Source: SIG307 sp964545045
GTDB lineage: Bacteria; Bacillota; Clostridia; Lachnospirales; Lachnospiraceae
Direction: 5' to 3'
Assembly (NCBI GenBank): GCA_964545045.1
Contig: CAZJEN010000009.1
Span: 35,783-99,782, forward strand
Length of the DNA stretch: 64,000 nt
Each line of letters begins with the position of its first letter. The first letter of the stretch is position 1. The translations under genes were made by a program, and so were the position numbers. Under the pieces are notes generated by a model. That model worked only from the letters and a program-made list of their open reading frames with translations, did not search any database and had not been told where the DNA came from. This document shows positions 1-7,610 of the stretch, in pieces.

Positions 1-2
1 AA

Positions 3-701
3 AAGAACAGAGAGGTTGCACGCTCCATGCGTGAGAGGAATCGTACACCGGTCATTGCCATTGTCGGGTATACCAATGCGGGAAAATCCACGCTTTTAAA
101 TACGTTAACAGATGCCGGAGTGTTGGAGGAGAACAAGCTGTTTGCTACGTTGGATACAACGACGAGAGTGCTTAAGCTTGAAAGCGGGGAACAGGTGCTT
201 TTAACCGATACGGTCGGTTTTATCCGTAAGCTTCCGCACCATTTGATTGATGCATTCCGTTCTACATTAGAAGAGGCAAAATATGCGGATATGATACTAC
301 ATGTTGTGGATGCCTCCAATCCGGATATGGACGGTCAGATGCACATTGTATATGAAACGTTGCGAAATCTCGGAGTAAAGGATAAACCGATCATTACAGC
401 GTTTAATAAGCAGGATTTGGTGACAGAGCCGGAGGCATGCAGAGATTTAAAAGCAGACAAGGTCGTGAAAATCAGCGCAAAGCAAGGTAACGGGTTGCCG
501 GAGCTTCTGGATGTGATTGCGGACCTGCTTCGGGAAAGCAAGGTATATGTAGAGAAGGTTATTTCCTATGCCGAGGGAAACAAGCTGGCACTCATTCGTA
601 AGTACGGAGAGCTTTTATCGGAGGAGTATGTGGCGGAAGGGACTGCCATAAAGGCGTATGTGCCGAAGGATCTGTACGGTCAGCTGTTTGGGAATGATTA
701 G
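3..701 (+). CDS. hflX: GTPase HflX, C-terminal part (5' end outside window)
   Basis: The frame is open from the window edge (position 3), so the N-terminal domain is missing. HflX is a ribosome-associated GTPase that splits or rescues stalled ribosomes. Visible motifs are the P-loop GYTNAGKST, the HflX-typical DTVGFIRKLPHHLIDAFRSTLEE region (G3 and switch II), and the FNKQDL-type G4 guanine-specificity motif, followed by the C-terminal domain. The gene ends about 85 bp before a strong hairpin at 787-837. Family assignment is firm; only completeness is limited. Confidence 0.95.
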   Translation, partial: KNREVARSMRERNRTPVIAIVGYTNAGKSTLLNTLTDAGVLEENKLFATLDTTTRVLKLESGEQVLLTDTVGFIRKLPHHLIDAFRSTLEEAKYADMILHVVDASNPDMDGQMHIVYETLRNLGVKDKPIITAFNKQDLVTEPEACRDLKADKVVKISAKQGNGLPELLDVIADLLRESKVYVEKVISYAEGNKLALIRKYGELLSEEYVAEGTAIKAYVPKDLYGQLFGND

Positions 702-786
702 GCATTGACAGGGTAAGGAAATGCGGGAAACAGGCGTCATTTCGGTCGAAAAGTAAATAGGACTTTAGTCCTATCTTTTGGAAATG

Positions 787-837
787 AACCACTATATCTA
801 GAAAAAGATTTTTAAAAAATTTCTAGATATGGTGGTT
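787..837. promoter_or_regulatory. Paired NrdR-box-like inverted repeat (also a candidate hflX terminator)
   Basis: Two 18-base arms, aaccactatatctagaaa (787-804) and its near-perfect reverse complement (820-837), enclose a 15-base loop; the only non-Watson-Crick pair is one G-T. Each arm contains CAC(T/C)ATATCTAG, close to the NrdR box consensus acaCwAtATaTwGtgt, and the box centres are about 31 bp apart, the usual NrdR spacing. The block ends 6 bp before the -35 of nrdD. The trailing T-run could also make it an intrinsic terminator for hflX. Confidence 0.6.
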
Positions 838-843
838 TTTCTC

Positions 844-872
844 TTGACTACCACAACAGTTAATGGTAATAT
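844..872 (+). promoter_or_regulatory. nrdD promoter
   Basis: TTGACT (844-849), 17 bp spacer, TAATAT (867-872). A small hairpin, agcgaaa/tttcgct, lies in the leader at about 882-900, and a GGGAG ribosome site precedes the ATG at 944. Confidence 0.7.
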
Positions 873-943
873 TATGAGTGTAGCGAAAAGACATTTCGCT
901 TAAGGTACGAGAGAGAAGAAATGTTACGAAGGGAGATATAAGC

Positions 944-3343
944 ATGATTAATGTAGTAAAACGAGACGGTGAGATTGCGGAATTTAATCTCTCCAAAATC
1001 AGCGATGCGATTACAAAGGCATTCCATGCAACCAACAAGTCCTATACTGATGAGATTATCAACTTGCTTGCTTTGCGTGTTACCTCCGATTTTCAGGAGA
1101 AGGTAAAGGATAATACGGTATCTGTGGAGGATATTCAGGATAGCGTGGAACATGTACTGGAGCACACCGGTTACACCGATGTTGCAAAGGCGTACATCTT
1201 ATATCGTAAGAACCGTGAAAAGATTCGTAACATGAAGTCCACGATTTTGGACTATAAAGATATTGTAAACAGTTATGTAAAGGAAGAAGACTGGCGCGTA
1301 AAGGAGAATTCTACCGTGACCTATTCCGTAGGTGGTTTGATTCTTCATAACTCCGGTGCTATTACCGCAAACTACTGGTTGTCCGAGATTTATGACGAGG
1401 AAGTGGCAAATGCACATCGTCAGGCAGACATCCACATTCATGACCTTTCCATGCTTACCGGCTATTGTGCGGGTTGGTCCTTAAAGCAGCTGATTCAGGA
1501 AGGTCTTGGCGGTATTCCGGGTAAGATTACCTCTTCTCCGGCAAAGCATCTTTCTACGCTTTGTAACCAGATGGTAAACTTCCTCGGTATTATGCAGAAC
1601 GAGTGGGCAGGTGCACAGGCATTTTCCTCCTTTGATACCTATCTTGCTCCGTTTGTAAAGATTGACAATCTTTCTTATAAAGAAGTTAAGCAGTGTATTT
1701 CCTCCTTCATTTACGGTGTAAATACACCGAGTCGTTGGGGAACTCAGGCACCGTTCTCTAACATTACCTTAGACTGGACGGTTCCGGCTGACCTTGCAAA
1801 TCTTCCGTGTATCGTAGGCGGCGTTGAGCAGGATTTCACCTACGGTGATTGTAAGAAGGAAATGGATATGGTCAACAAGGCCTTTATCGAGATTATGGTA
1901 GAGGGTGATGCCAACGGTCGCGGTTTTCAGTATCCGATTCCGACCTATTCCATTACCAGTGATTTTGACTGGTCCGATACGGAAAACAACCGTTTATTGT
2001 TTGAGATGACTTCGAAGTACGGTACTCCGTATTTCTCCAACTATATTAACAGTGATATGGAGCCGAGTGATGTACGTTCCATGTGCTGCCGTCTCCGTCT
2101 TGACCTTCGTGAGCTTCGTAAGAAGACCGGCGGTTTCTTCGGTTCCGGTGAGAGTACAGGTTCCATCGGCGTTGTTACCATTAACATGCCGCGTATTGCA
2201 TATTTGTCCAATAACGAGGAAGAGTTCTATGCCCGTCTTGATCGTATGATGGATATTTCCGCTCGTTCCTTGAAGGTAAAGAGAAGTGTTATTACCAAGC
2301 TGTTAAACGAAGGCTTATATCCGTACACCAAGCGTTATCTCGGTACTTTTGAGAATCATTTCTCCACCATCGGTCTTCTCGGTATGAACGAGGCAGGCCT
2401 TAACGCAAAGTGGATCGGTAAGGATATGACCAGTGAGGAGTGTCAGGAGTTTACAAAGCGTGTGCTCAATCATATGCGTGAGCGTTTGAGCGATTATCAG
2501 GTAGAGTACGGCGATTTGTACAACTTAGAGGCAACGCCGGCAGAGTCCACCAGCTATCGTCTGGCAAAGCATGACAAGAAGAAATATCCGGATATCATTA
2601 CTGCAGGAAATGCGGGAGATACTCCGTATTATACCAACAGTTCTCACCTGCCGGTTGATTATACTGCAGATTTATTCGATGCATTGGATATTCAGGATGA
2701 GTTGCAGACCTTGTACACCTCCGGTACGGTATTCCATGCATTCTTAGGTGAGAAGCTTCCGGATTGGGAGGCTGCGGCAAAGTTGGTTCGTACCATTGCA
2801 AAGAACTACAAACTGCCGTACTATTCCTTGTCCCCTACCTATTCCATTTGTAAGACCCACGGTTATCTGACGGGAGAGCAGTGGACCTGTCCGCACTGCG
2901 GTGCAAAGGCAGAGGTTTACTCCAGAATTACCGGTTACTATCGTCCGGTACAGAACTGGAACGAAGGTAAGACCCAGGAGTATAAGAACCGTAAGTTGTA
3001 CGATTTGGCACAGTCCAGAACGATGGCGGATCCGTTAAATACTGCTACGAACCGTATTACCCTGGACGACGAAATGCATACCCAGATGGAAGAAATTTCC
3101 GCACCGGAAAAGAAGGGGGACGGTATGTATCTCTTTACCACAAAGACTTGTCCGAACTGTAAGCTTGCCAAAGAGTTCTTAAAGGATGTTTCTTACGAAA
3201 TTGTGGATGCGGAGGAGAATACCGCAATGGTGGATACCTATGGAATTATGCAGGCTCCGACCCTTGTAGTAGTCAATAACGGTGAAGTAAAGAAATATGT
3301 AAATGCATCCGAAATCAAGGGATACGTACAGGACTTACGCTAA
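944..3343 (+). CDS. nrdD: Anaerobic ribonucleoside-triphosphate reductase with fused C-terminal glutaredoxin-like domain
   Basis: Class III glycyl-radical enzyme that reduces ribonucleotides to deoxyribonucleotides under anoxia. An ATP-cone regulatory domain (MINVVKRDGEIAEFNLSKI) is at residues 1-90, then the large catalytic domain. The zinc site reads CKTHGY...TCPHCG, and the radical glycine lies in the RITGYYRPVQNWNEGK motif. After this normal NrdD end come about 75 extra residues starting MYLFTTKTCPNCKLAKEFL: a CPNC redox motif plus the QAPTLVV cis-proline region of a glutaredoxin/NrdH fold. It may act as a built-in electron donor. No nrdG activase gene follows; the next gene is tcdA. The start has a good ribosome site. 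Confidence 0.95.
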   Translation: MINVVKRDGEIAEFNLSKISDAITKAFHATNKSYTDEIINLLALRVTSDFQEKVKDNTVSVEDIQDSVEHVLEHTGYTDVAKAYILYRKNREKIRNMKSTILDYKDIVNSYVKEEDWRVKENSTVTYSVGGLILHNSGAITANYWLSEIYDEEVANAHRQADIHIHDLSMLTGYCAGWSLKQLIQEGLGGIPGKITSSPAKHLSTLCNQMVNFLGIMQNEWAGAQAFSSFDTYLAPFVKIDNLSYKEVKQCISSFIYGVNTPSRWGTQAPFSNITLDWTVPADLANLPCIVGGVEQDFTYGDCKKEMDMVNKAFIEIMVEGDANGRGFQYPIPTYSITSDFDWSDTENNRLLFEMTSKYGTPYFSNYINSDMEPSDVRSMCCRLRLDLRELRKKTGGFFGSGESTGSIGVVTINMPRIAYLSNNEEEFYARLDRMMDISARSLKVKRSVITKLLNEGLYPYTKRYLGTFENHFSTIGLLGMNEAGLNAKWIGKDMTSEECQEFTKRVLNHMRERLSDYQVEYGDLYNLEATPAESTSYRLAKHDKKKYPDIITAGNAGDTPYYTNSSHLPVDYTADLFDALDIQDELQTLYTSGTVFHAFLGEKLPDWEAAAKLVRTIAKNYKLPYYSLSPTYSICKTHGYLTGEQWTCPHCGAKAEVYSRITGYYRPVQNWNEGKTQEYKNRKLYDLAQSRTMADPLNTATNRITLDDEMHTQMEEISAPEKKGDGMYLFTTKTCPNCKLAKEFLKDVSYEIVDAEENTAMVDTYGIMQAPTLVVVNNGEVKKYVNASEIKGYVQDLR

Positions 3344-3369
3344 ATGGTTATATAATGAATCAGTTTGAC

Positions 3370-3398
3370 TTGAAAAAGAGTTAAAATGCGTGTAAAAT
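3370..3398 (+). promoter_or_regulatory. Promoter for tcdA
   Basis: TTGAAA (3370-3375), 17 bp, TAAAAT (3393-3398). Transcription would start just before the hairpin at 3402-3445. Confidence 0.5.
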
Positions 3399-3401
3399 AG
3401 G

Positions 3402-3445
3402 AAATGGGGTTGGCGCAGGGGTCGCTTCGCGTCAACCTCATTTTG
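3402..3445 (+). other. Leader hairpin or terminator
   Basis: aaatggggttggcg pairs with cgtcaacctcattt around a cgcttcgcg loop. It sits at the very start of the predicted tcdA transcript. The T-tract is poor, so it may be a leader stem-loop or a weak nrdD terminator. Confidence 0.4.
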
Positions 3446-3468
3446 TAAATTATAACGGGAGAGACAGT

Positions 3469-4161
3469 ATGAAGGAATCCATGGAACGGACTGCGTATTT
3501 AATCGGTGAAGACGGTGTGGAACGGTTAGCCGGGAAGCACGTGGCTCTTTTCGGTGTCGGCGGTGTCGGCGGTTACGTTGCGGAGGCATTGGGACGTGCA
3601 GGTATCGGTACGATTACTTTGGTTGATAAGGATACCGTCAGTGTGAGTAATATCAATCGTCAAATCATCGCTACCTATGATACGGTAGGACGGTCGAAAA
3701 CCGAAGTGATGGCAGAACGTTTGCATTCCGTAAATCCGGAGATGCAAGTGGAGTGCAGGGATTGTTTCTTTTTGCCGGATACGGCGGATACATTCGATTT
3801 TACGGCATATGATTATGTGGTGGATGCAGTGGATACCGTAACCGCAAAGATTGAATTGATAAAGAGAGCGCAAGAAGCCGGAGTTCCGATTATCAGTTGT
3901 ATGGGAACCGGAAATAAGTTGGACCCGTCCCGGTTTGAGATTACGGATATTACAAAAACGACCGTTTGTCCGTTAGCCAAGGTAATGCGCCGGGAGTTAA
4001 AGAAAAGAGGAATTACAAAGCTTAAGGTTTTGTATTCAAAGGAAGAACCGATTAAGCATGAGGCCGGAGCCGTGCCGGGAAGTATTTCTTTTGTTCCGCC
4101 GGTGGCCGGGCTTATGATTGCGGGGGAGGTAATAAAAGATTTGTTGCGAGAGGAGAAATAG
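3469..4161 (+). CDS. tcdA: tRNA threonylcarbamoyladenosine dehydratase (TcdA/CsdL-type, ThiF/E1 fold)
   Basis: 230 aa E1-like adenylating enzyme that cyclises t6A37 of tRNA to ct6A. The Rossmann ATP motif GVGGVGGYVAEALGRAGIG is near residue 25, followed by the DKDTVSVSNINRQ substrate-binding segment and the VDAVDTVTAK region typical of TcdA. Length matches short TcdA proteins. The start is backed by a gggaga ribosome site. The next gene starts one base after the stop, so the two are probably co-transcribed. Confidence 0.88.
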   Translation: MKESMERTAYLIGEDGVERLAGKHVALFGVGGVGGYVAEALGRAGIGTITLVDKDTVSVSNINRQIIATYDTVGRSKTEVMAERLHSVNPEMQVECRDCFFLPDTADTFDFTAYDYVVDAVDTVTAKIELIKRAQEAGVPIISCMGTGNKLDPSRFEITDITKTTVCPLAKVMRRELKKRGITKLKVLYSKEEPIKHEAGAVPGSISFVPPVAGLMIAGEVIKDLLREEK

Positions 4162-4162
4162 C

Positions 4163-5071
4163 ATGGGGAAGATAAAGAGCTTTTTCAAAAAGAAGCAGAT
4201 GCCGGAAAAGGTACAAGAGCAGGTAAAGAAGGAAATCGAGAAGCAGACGGAAAAGAAAAACGGGAGAGCGCGTCGCTCTTGTTTGTTGGTGGAGGATTTT
4301 TTTGAGTCAAGCCGTTTACAGGGCGTTATGGTAATCGGCAATATTCACGGCAGAGTCCGTGTCGGTGATACGATGTACTTATATCAGCAGAACCAGCCGG
4401 TGAAGGAAGTAAGTGTGTTGGAAATCGAATTGGGACCGCGAGATGTCATAGAGACTGCCAAGGATTGTCAAGTAGGACTTTGTCTTAATATAGAGAAGGC
4501 AGAGGAACTTTCCAGATATGCGGTGCTCAGCAGTGTAAAGCCGTTAGAGGGTGAACAGGCACAGCGGGTCATCGAGAATCAGAGCTTGTTCGGTCTGATG
4601 ATGGAGTATTCCCGGTTGTATACCAACTCCGTATATATGGATGCGTTGTTGTATGAGCTTTGCTATGCGAAGTTTATTCTCCCACTCTATATGGACAAGC
4701 CGCCGGTACCGCAGGCAGACGGAGGAATGGCTTTCGGACAGGATACGTTTGTTGGCTTTCGCCCGGTGAAGAAGGCGGATGATGAGTCACAGTTGGTACT
4801 TCCGGCATTTACGGATGAGATAACCACCATGTTGTGGAAGGATGCCTTTCAGGAGGGTCAGCCGAAGCGTTTTGCAACGATGCAGCTTCCGCATTTGTTG
4901 ATGGAAGTGAGGAAAAAGGATTACGCGGGACTTGTAATCAATGCATTTGGACCGTTGCCGGTATATTTCCCGAAGGAACTTTTGGACCAGGTGGAAAAGT
5001 CGGAGGTGTTTTTTGAGCGTTATGTGAAGCCGGGAATGCCGAAGAAGGAAGAAAGTACCACAGAAGCGTAA
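4163..5071 (+). CDS. Protein with a translation-factor-like beta-barrel and SseB-like C-terminal domain
   Basis: 302 aa. It begins with a highly charged Lys/Glu-rich stretch (residues 1-35), then about 90 residues resembling an EF-Tu domain II-type barrel (DFFESSRLQGVMVIGNIHGRVRVGDTMYL). The C-terminal half resembles SseB family proteins (FILPLYMDKPP, LPAFTDEI, GLVINAFGPLPVYFP). No signal peptide or membrane segment was seen, so it is probably cytoplasmic. Function is unknown; SseB in enterobacteria has been linked to stress and sulfur metabolism, which does not transfer safely. It is co-transcribed with tcdA (1 bp gap). Confidence 0.6.
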   Translation: MGKIKSFFKKKQMPEKVQEQVKKEIEKQTEKKNGRARRSCLLVEDFFESSRLQGVMVIGNIHGRVRVGDTMYLYQQNQPVKEVSVLEIELGPRDVIETAKDCQVGLCLNIEKAEELSRYAVLSSVKPLEGEQAQRVIENQSLFGLMMEYSRLYTNSVYMDALLYELCYAKFILPLYMDKPPVPQADGGMAFGQDTFVGFRPVKKADDESQLVLPAFTDEITTMLWKDAFQEGQPKRFATMQLPHLLMEVRKKDYAGLVINAFGPLPVYFPKELLDQVEKSEVFFERYVKPGMPKKEESTTEA

Positions 5072-5113
5072 CGGTTTTGGTGCGAAAATTTGGAAATTAT
5101 TGTGACAAAGATG

Positions 5114-5142
5114 TTGCAATTTGAAAGGGATTGCGCTATAAT
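5114..5142 (+). promoter_or_regulatory. serS T-box promoter
   Basis: TTGCAA (5114-5119), 17 bp, TATAAT (5137-5142). The predicted start near 5149 begins the T-box leader. Confidence 0.7.
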
Positions 5143-5148
5143 AAACGC

Positions 5149-5369
5149 AATGATGTTGATGAAGACTACGAATCACGGTGCTTTTCAGAGAGTCTGCGGT
5201 TGGTGTGAGCGGACAGGCAGAGGATTCTTTCCATCTTCGGAGTCTGGGTGAAAGCCCGGGGAACGCCCCGTACAGCGTACACGAGAGGTCGGGAAAACGA
5301 CAACGTGGGTGGCAACGCGGATTACACTCCGTCCCATGACAGTAGTCAGGGACGGAGTTTTCTTTTTTC
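5149..5369 (+). promoter_or_regulatory. T-box leader (seryl-tRNA responsive) with terminator
   Basis: The conserved antiterminator sequence ACGTGGGTGGCAACGCGG lies at 5303-5320, and stem I features (AGAGAGTC...GGTTGGTG) at about 5186-5205. The terminator stem actccgtccc/gggacggagt (5326-5358) is followed by a T-run. Uncharged tRNA binding would favour antitermination of serS. The specifier is presumably a Ser UCN codon near 5224-5232; I could not fix it exactly. Confidence 0.85.
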
Positions 5370-5371
5370 CG

Positions 5372-5532
5372 AGTTGGCAAAGTGAGCATGAAGCGGATGG
5401 TGCGAGCGTAAGATTGCACAAGACGGCGGAAATGCGAACGCGCCCGCGACTGAGCGACAACGTCGCGAAGTTGTGGAGAGCGCGAAGCGCGAGCCAACTC
5501 GAGGAATGTCTAAGTTGGCAAAGTGAGCATGA
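5372..5532 (+). repeat. 20-bp perfect direct repeat flanking a GC-rich insert
   Basis: agttggcaaagtgagcatga occurs at 5372-5391 and 5513-5532. Between them lie about 120 bp of GC-rich, stem-forming sequence (gcgcgaagcgc; gcgacaacgtcgc). gagttggc at 5371 is also inverted as gccaactc at 5493-5500. The block separates the T-box terminator from the serS ribosome site and holds no gene. Confidence 0.6.
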
Positions 5533-5556
5533 TAGTATTTTTAAGGAGGACAGAAT

Positions 5557-6840
5557 ATGTTAGATTTAAAGTTTGTGAGAGAGAACCCGGAAATCGTTAA
5601 GCAGAATATCCGTAATAAGTTTCAGGATAATAAGCTTCCGCTTGTGGATGAGGTAATTGAGCTGGATAAGGAAGCTCGTGCGACTCAGCAGGAGGCAGAT
5701 AATCTTCGTGCGGACAGAAAGCGCATTTCCAAGGAAATCGGCGGTTTGATGGCAAAGGGCCTGAAGGAAGAGGCTGAGGCAAAGAAGAAGCAGGTAGAGG
5801 AGTTTGCTACTCGTCTTGCGGAGCTTGAGGTAAAGGAAGCCGAGCTTTCCGAGAAGGTGTTAAAGATTATGATGACCATTCCGAACATCATCGATCCGAG
5901 CGTACCGATCGGTAAGGATGACAGCGAGAATGTGGAAGTTCAGCGCTACGGTGAGCCGGTGGTACCGGAGTTTGAGATTCCGTATCATACCGACATTATG
6001 GAGAAGTTAAACGGTATCGATTTGGACGCAGCAAGAAAGGTTGCGGGTAACGGTTTTTATTACCTGATGGGTGATATCGCAAGACTTCATTCCGCTATTA
6101 TTTCTTATGCAAGAGATTTCATGATTGACAGAGGATTTACCTATTGCGTACCGCCGTTTATGATTCGTAGTAACGTAGTAACCGGCGTTATGAGCTTTGC
6201 GGAAATGGATGCCATGATGTACAAGATTGAGGGTGAGGATTTATACCTCATCGGTACCAGTGAGCACTCCATGATCGGTAAGTATATCGATACGATTTTG
6301 CAGGAGGAGAGCCTGCCGCATACCCTGACCAGTTATTCTCCGTGCTTCCGTAAGGAGAAGGGCGCTCACGGTATCGAGGAGCGCGGTGTATACCGTATCC
6401 ATCAGTTCGAGAAGCAGGAGATGATTGTAGTATGTAAGCCGGAAGATTCTCTGATGTGGTTTGATAAGCTGTGGCAGAATACCGTAGATTTGTTCCGTAC
6501 GTTAGATATTCCGGTAAGAACCTTAGAGTGTTGTTCCGGTGACCTTGCGGATTTGAAGGTGAAGTCCATTGACGTTGAGGCATGGTCTCCGCGTCAGAAG
6601 AAGTACTTCGAGGTAGGTAGTTGTTCCAATCTCGGTGATGCACAGGCACGTCGCTTAAAGATTCGTGTCAACGGTGCGGAGGGCAAGTACTTTGCTCACA
6701 CCTTAAACAACACCGTAGTAGCTCCGCCGCGTATGTTGATTGCATTCCTTGAGAATAATCTGAACGAGGACGGCAGCATTAATATCCCGAAGGCATTACA
6801 GCCGTATATGGGCGGTAAGGAAAAGCTGGAAGTGAAGTAA
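5557..6840 (+). CDS. serS: Seryl-tRNA synthetase
   Basis: 427 aa class II synthetase charging tRNA-Ser (and tRNA-Sec where present). The N-terminal long coiled-coil arm (residues about 1-105, rich in Lys/Glu) is followed by the class II core: motif 2 in SPCFRKEKGAHGIEERGVYRIHQFEKQE and motif 3 near NNTVVAPPRMLIAFLEN. Length is typical. The AAGGAGG site precedes ATG 5557. Regulation is by the upstream T-box. Confidence 0.97.
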   Translation: MLDLKFVRENPEIVKQNIRNKFQDNKLPLVDEVIELDKEARATQQEADNLRADRKRISKEIGGLMAKGLKEEAEAKKKQVEEFATRLAELEVKEAELSEKVLKIMMTIPNIIDPSVPIGKDDSENVEVQRYGEPVVPEFEIPYHTDIMEKLNGIDLDAARKVAGNGFYYLMGDIARLHSAIISYARDFMIDRGFTYCVPPFMIRSNVVTGVMSFAEMDAMMYKIEGEDLYLIGTSEHSMIGKYIDTILQEESLPHTLTSYSPCFRKEKGAHGIEERGVYRIHQFEKQEMIVVCKPEDSLMWFDKLWQNTVDLFRTLDIPVRTLECCSGDLADLKVKSIDVEAWSPRQKKYFEVGSCSNLGDAQARRLKIRVNGAEGKYFAHTLNNTVVAPPRMLIAFLENNLNEDGSINIPKALQPYMGGKEKLEVK

Positions 6841-6841
6841 T

Positions 6842-6888
6842 AGAAAAGAGAAATGGCTTCGCGTTCGCGAGCCATTTCTCTTTTTTAC
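6842..6888 (+). terminator. serS terminator
   Basis: agaaatggctcgcg-type stem: gagaaatggcttcgcg pairs with cgcgagccatttctc, followed by TTTTTT. Confidence 0.85.
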
Positions 6889-6925
6889 ATTCATTCGTTC
6901 CGTGCACAACATATAAGGTCTATAA

Positions 6926-6963
6926 AGAAATGGCTTCCGGATGCGAAGCCATTTCTTTTTGCG
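6926..6963 (-). terminator. Terminator of the flavin reductase gene
   Basis: agaaatggcttc/gaagccatttct stem, T-rich on both sides. Its arms share the same agaaatggcttc sequence as the serS terminator 40 bp away, so the two hairpins are near-duplicates in a convergent intergenic region. Confidence 0.75.
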
Positions 6964-6967
6964 TTTC

Positions 6968-7471
6968 TTATCTTGCGAGTATCTGCGTAATCTCTCCCAC
7001 ATACATGGTATGCATATCACCGTCTTTATAGAACATATCCGCAAGCTTCGGGTCGATGAACTGGTCTGCGGTCATACGGGTGGCGGAAAGCTTTTTGCAG
7101 ATGAAGACAAGATTTCCTTCATCGATAAACGGAGTAGTATCGCTGTAGTTGACGTTAAAACGTGCACCTGCGATTTTATCCTCGTCTCTGCCGGATACGG
7201 TACCCAGGTACTTCAGTGCGGCCATCTGACCCTCGAAAAAGGTAAGGGAGAAGGTGTCGTTTGCATCGATAAACTCTTTGGTGTAGCGGCTGTCACGGAC
7301 AAAGACGTAAGCCACGTTTTTGCCCCACATAACGCCTAAACCTCCCCAGGAGGCGGTCATGGTATTTGCTTTTTCTTTGTCACCGGCGGTAATTAACATC
7401 CACTCCTTACCGATTTTGGTAAACGGATTTAATTCCAACATGTCTGCCGGATACGGTTGAAATGTGTGCAT
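6968..7471 (-). CDS. Flavin reductase-like (FMN-binding split-barrel) protein
   Basis: 167 aa. The NPFTKIGKEWMLITAGDKEKANTMTASWGGLGVMWGKNVAYVFVR pattern is typical of the flavin reductase/DIM6-NTAB family, which binds FMN and transfers electrons or hydride to partners. No membrane segments. It is transcribed alone, with its own terminator, between serS and nhaC. Exact substrate is unknown. Confidence 0.85.
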   Translation of the reverse strand: MHTFQPYPADMLELNPFTKIGKEWMLITAGDKEKANTMTASWGGLGVMWGKNVAYVFVRDSRYTKEFIDANDTFSLTFFEGQMAALKYLGTVSGRDEDKIAGARFNVNYSDTTPFIDEGNLVFICKKLSATRMTADQFIDPKLADMFYKDGDMHTMYVGEITQILAR

Positions 7472-7546
7472 GGAAAACCCTTCTTTCTGTTATGATTTCT
7501 CTTATATTCAGTGTACCACAGTTTCTCAAAAATGTGAATGGCGAAA

Positions 7547-7584
7547 AGAAAAAGAACTGCGTGAGAATACACACAGTTCTTTGA
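7547..7584 (-). terminator. nhaC terminator
   Basis: aagaactg/cagttctt stem downstream of nhaC; on the minus strand it is followed by TTTTTCTTTT. Confidence 0.7.
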
Positions 7585-7610
7585 AAATATTGTCGTTTTA
7601 TTACGAAATG

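Noticed and set aside
5309..5563. 84-aa frame across the serS leader
   Set aside because: It runs through the T-box antiterminator, terminator and repeat; not a gene.
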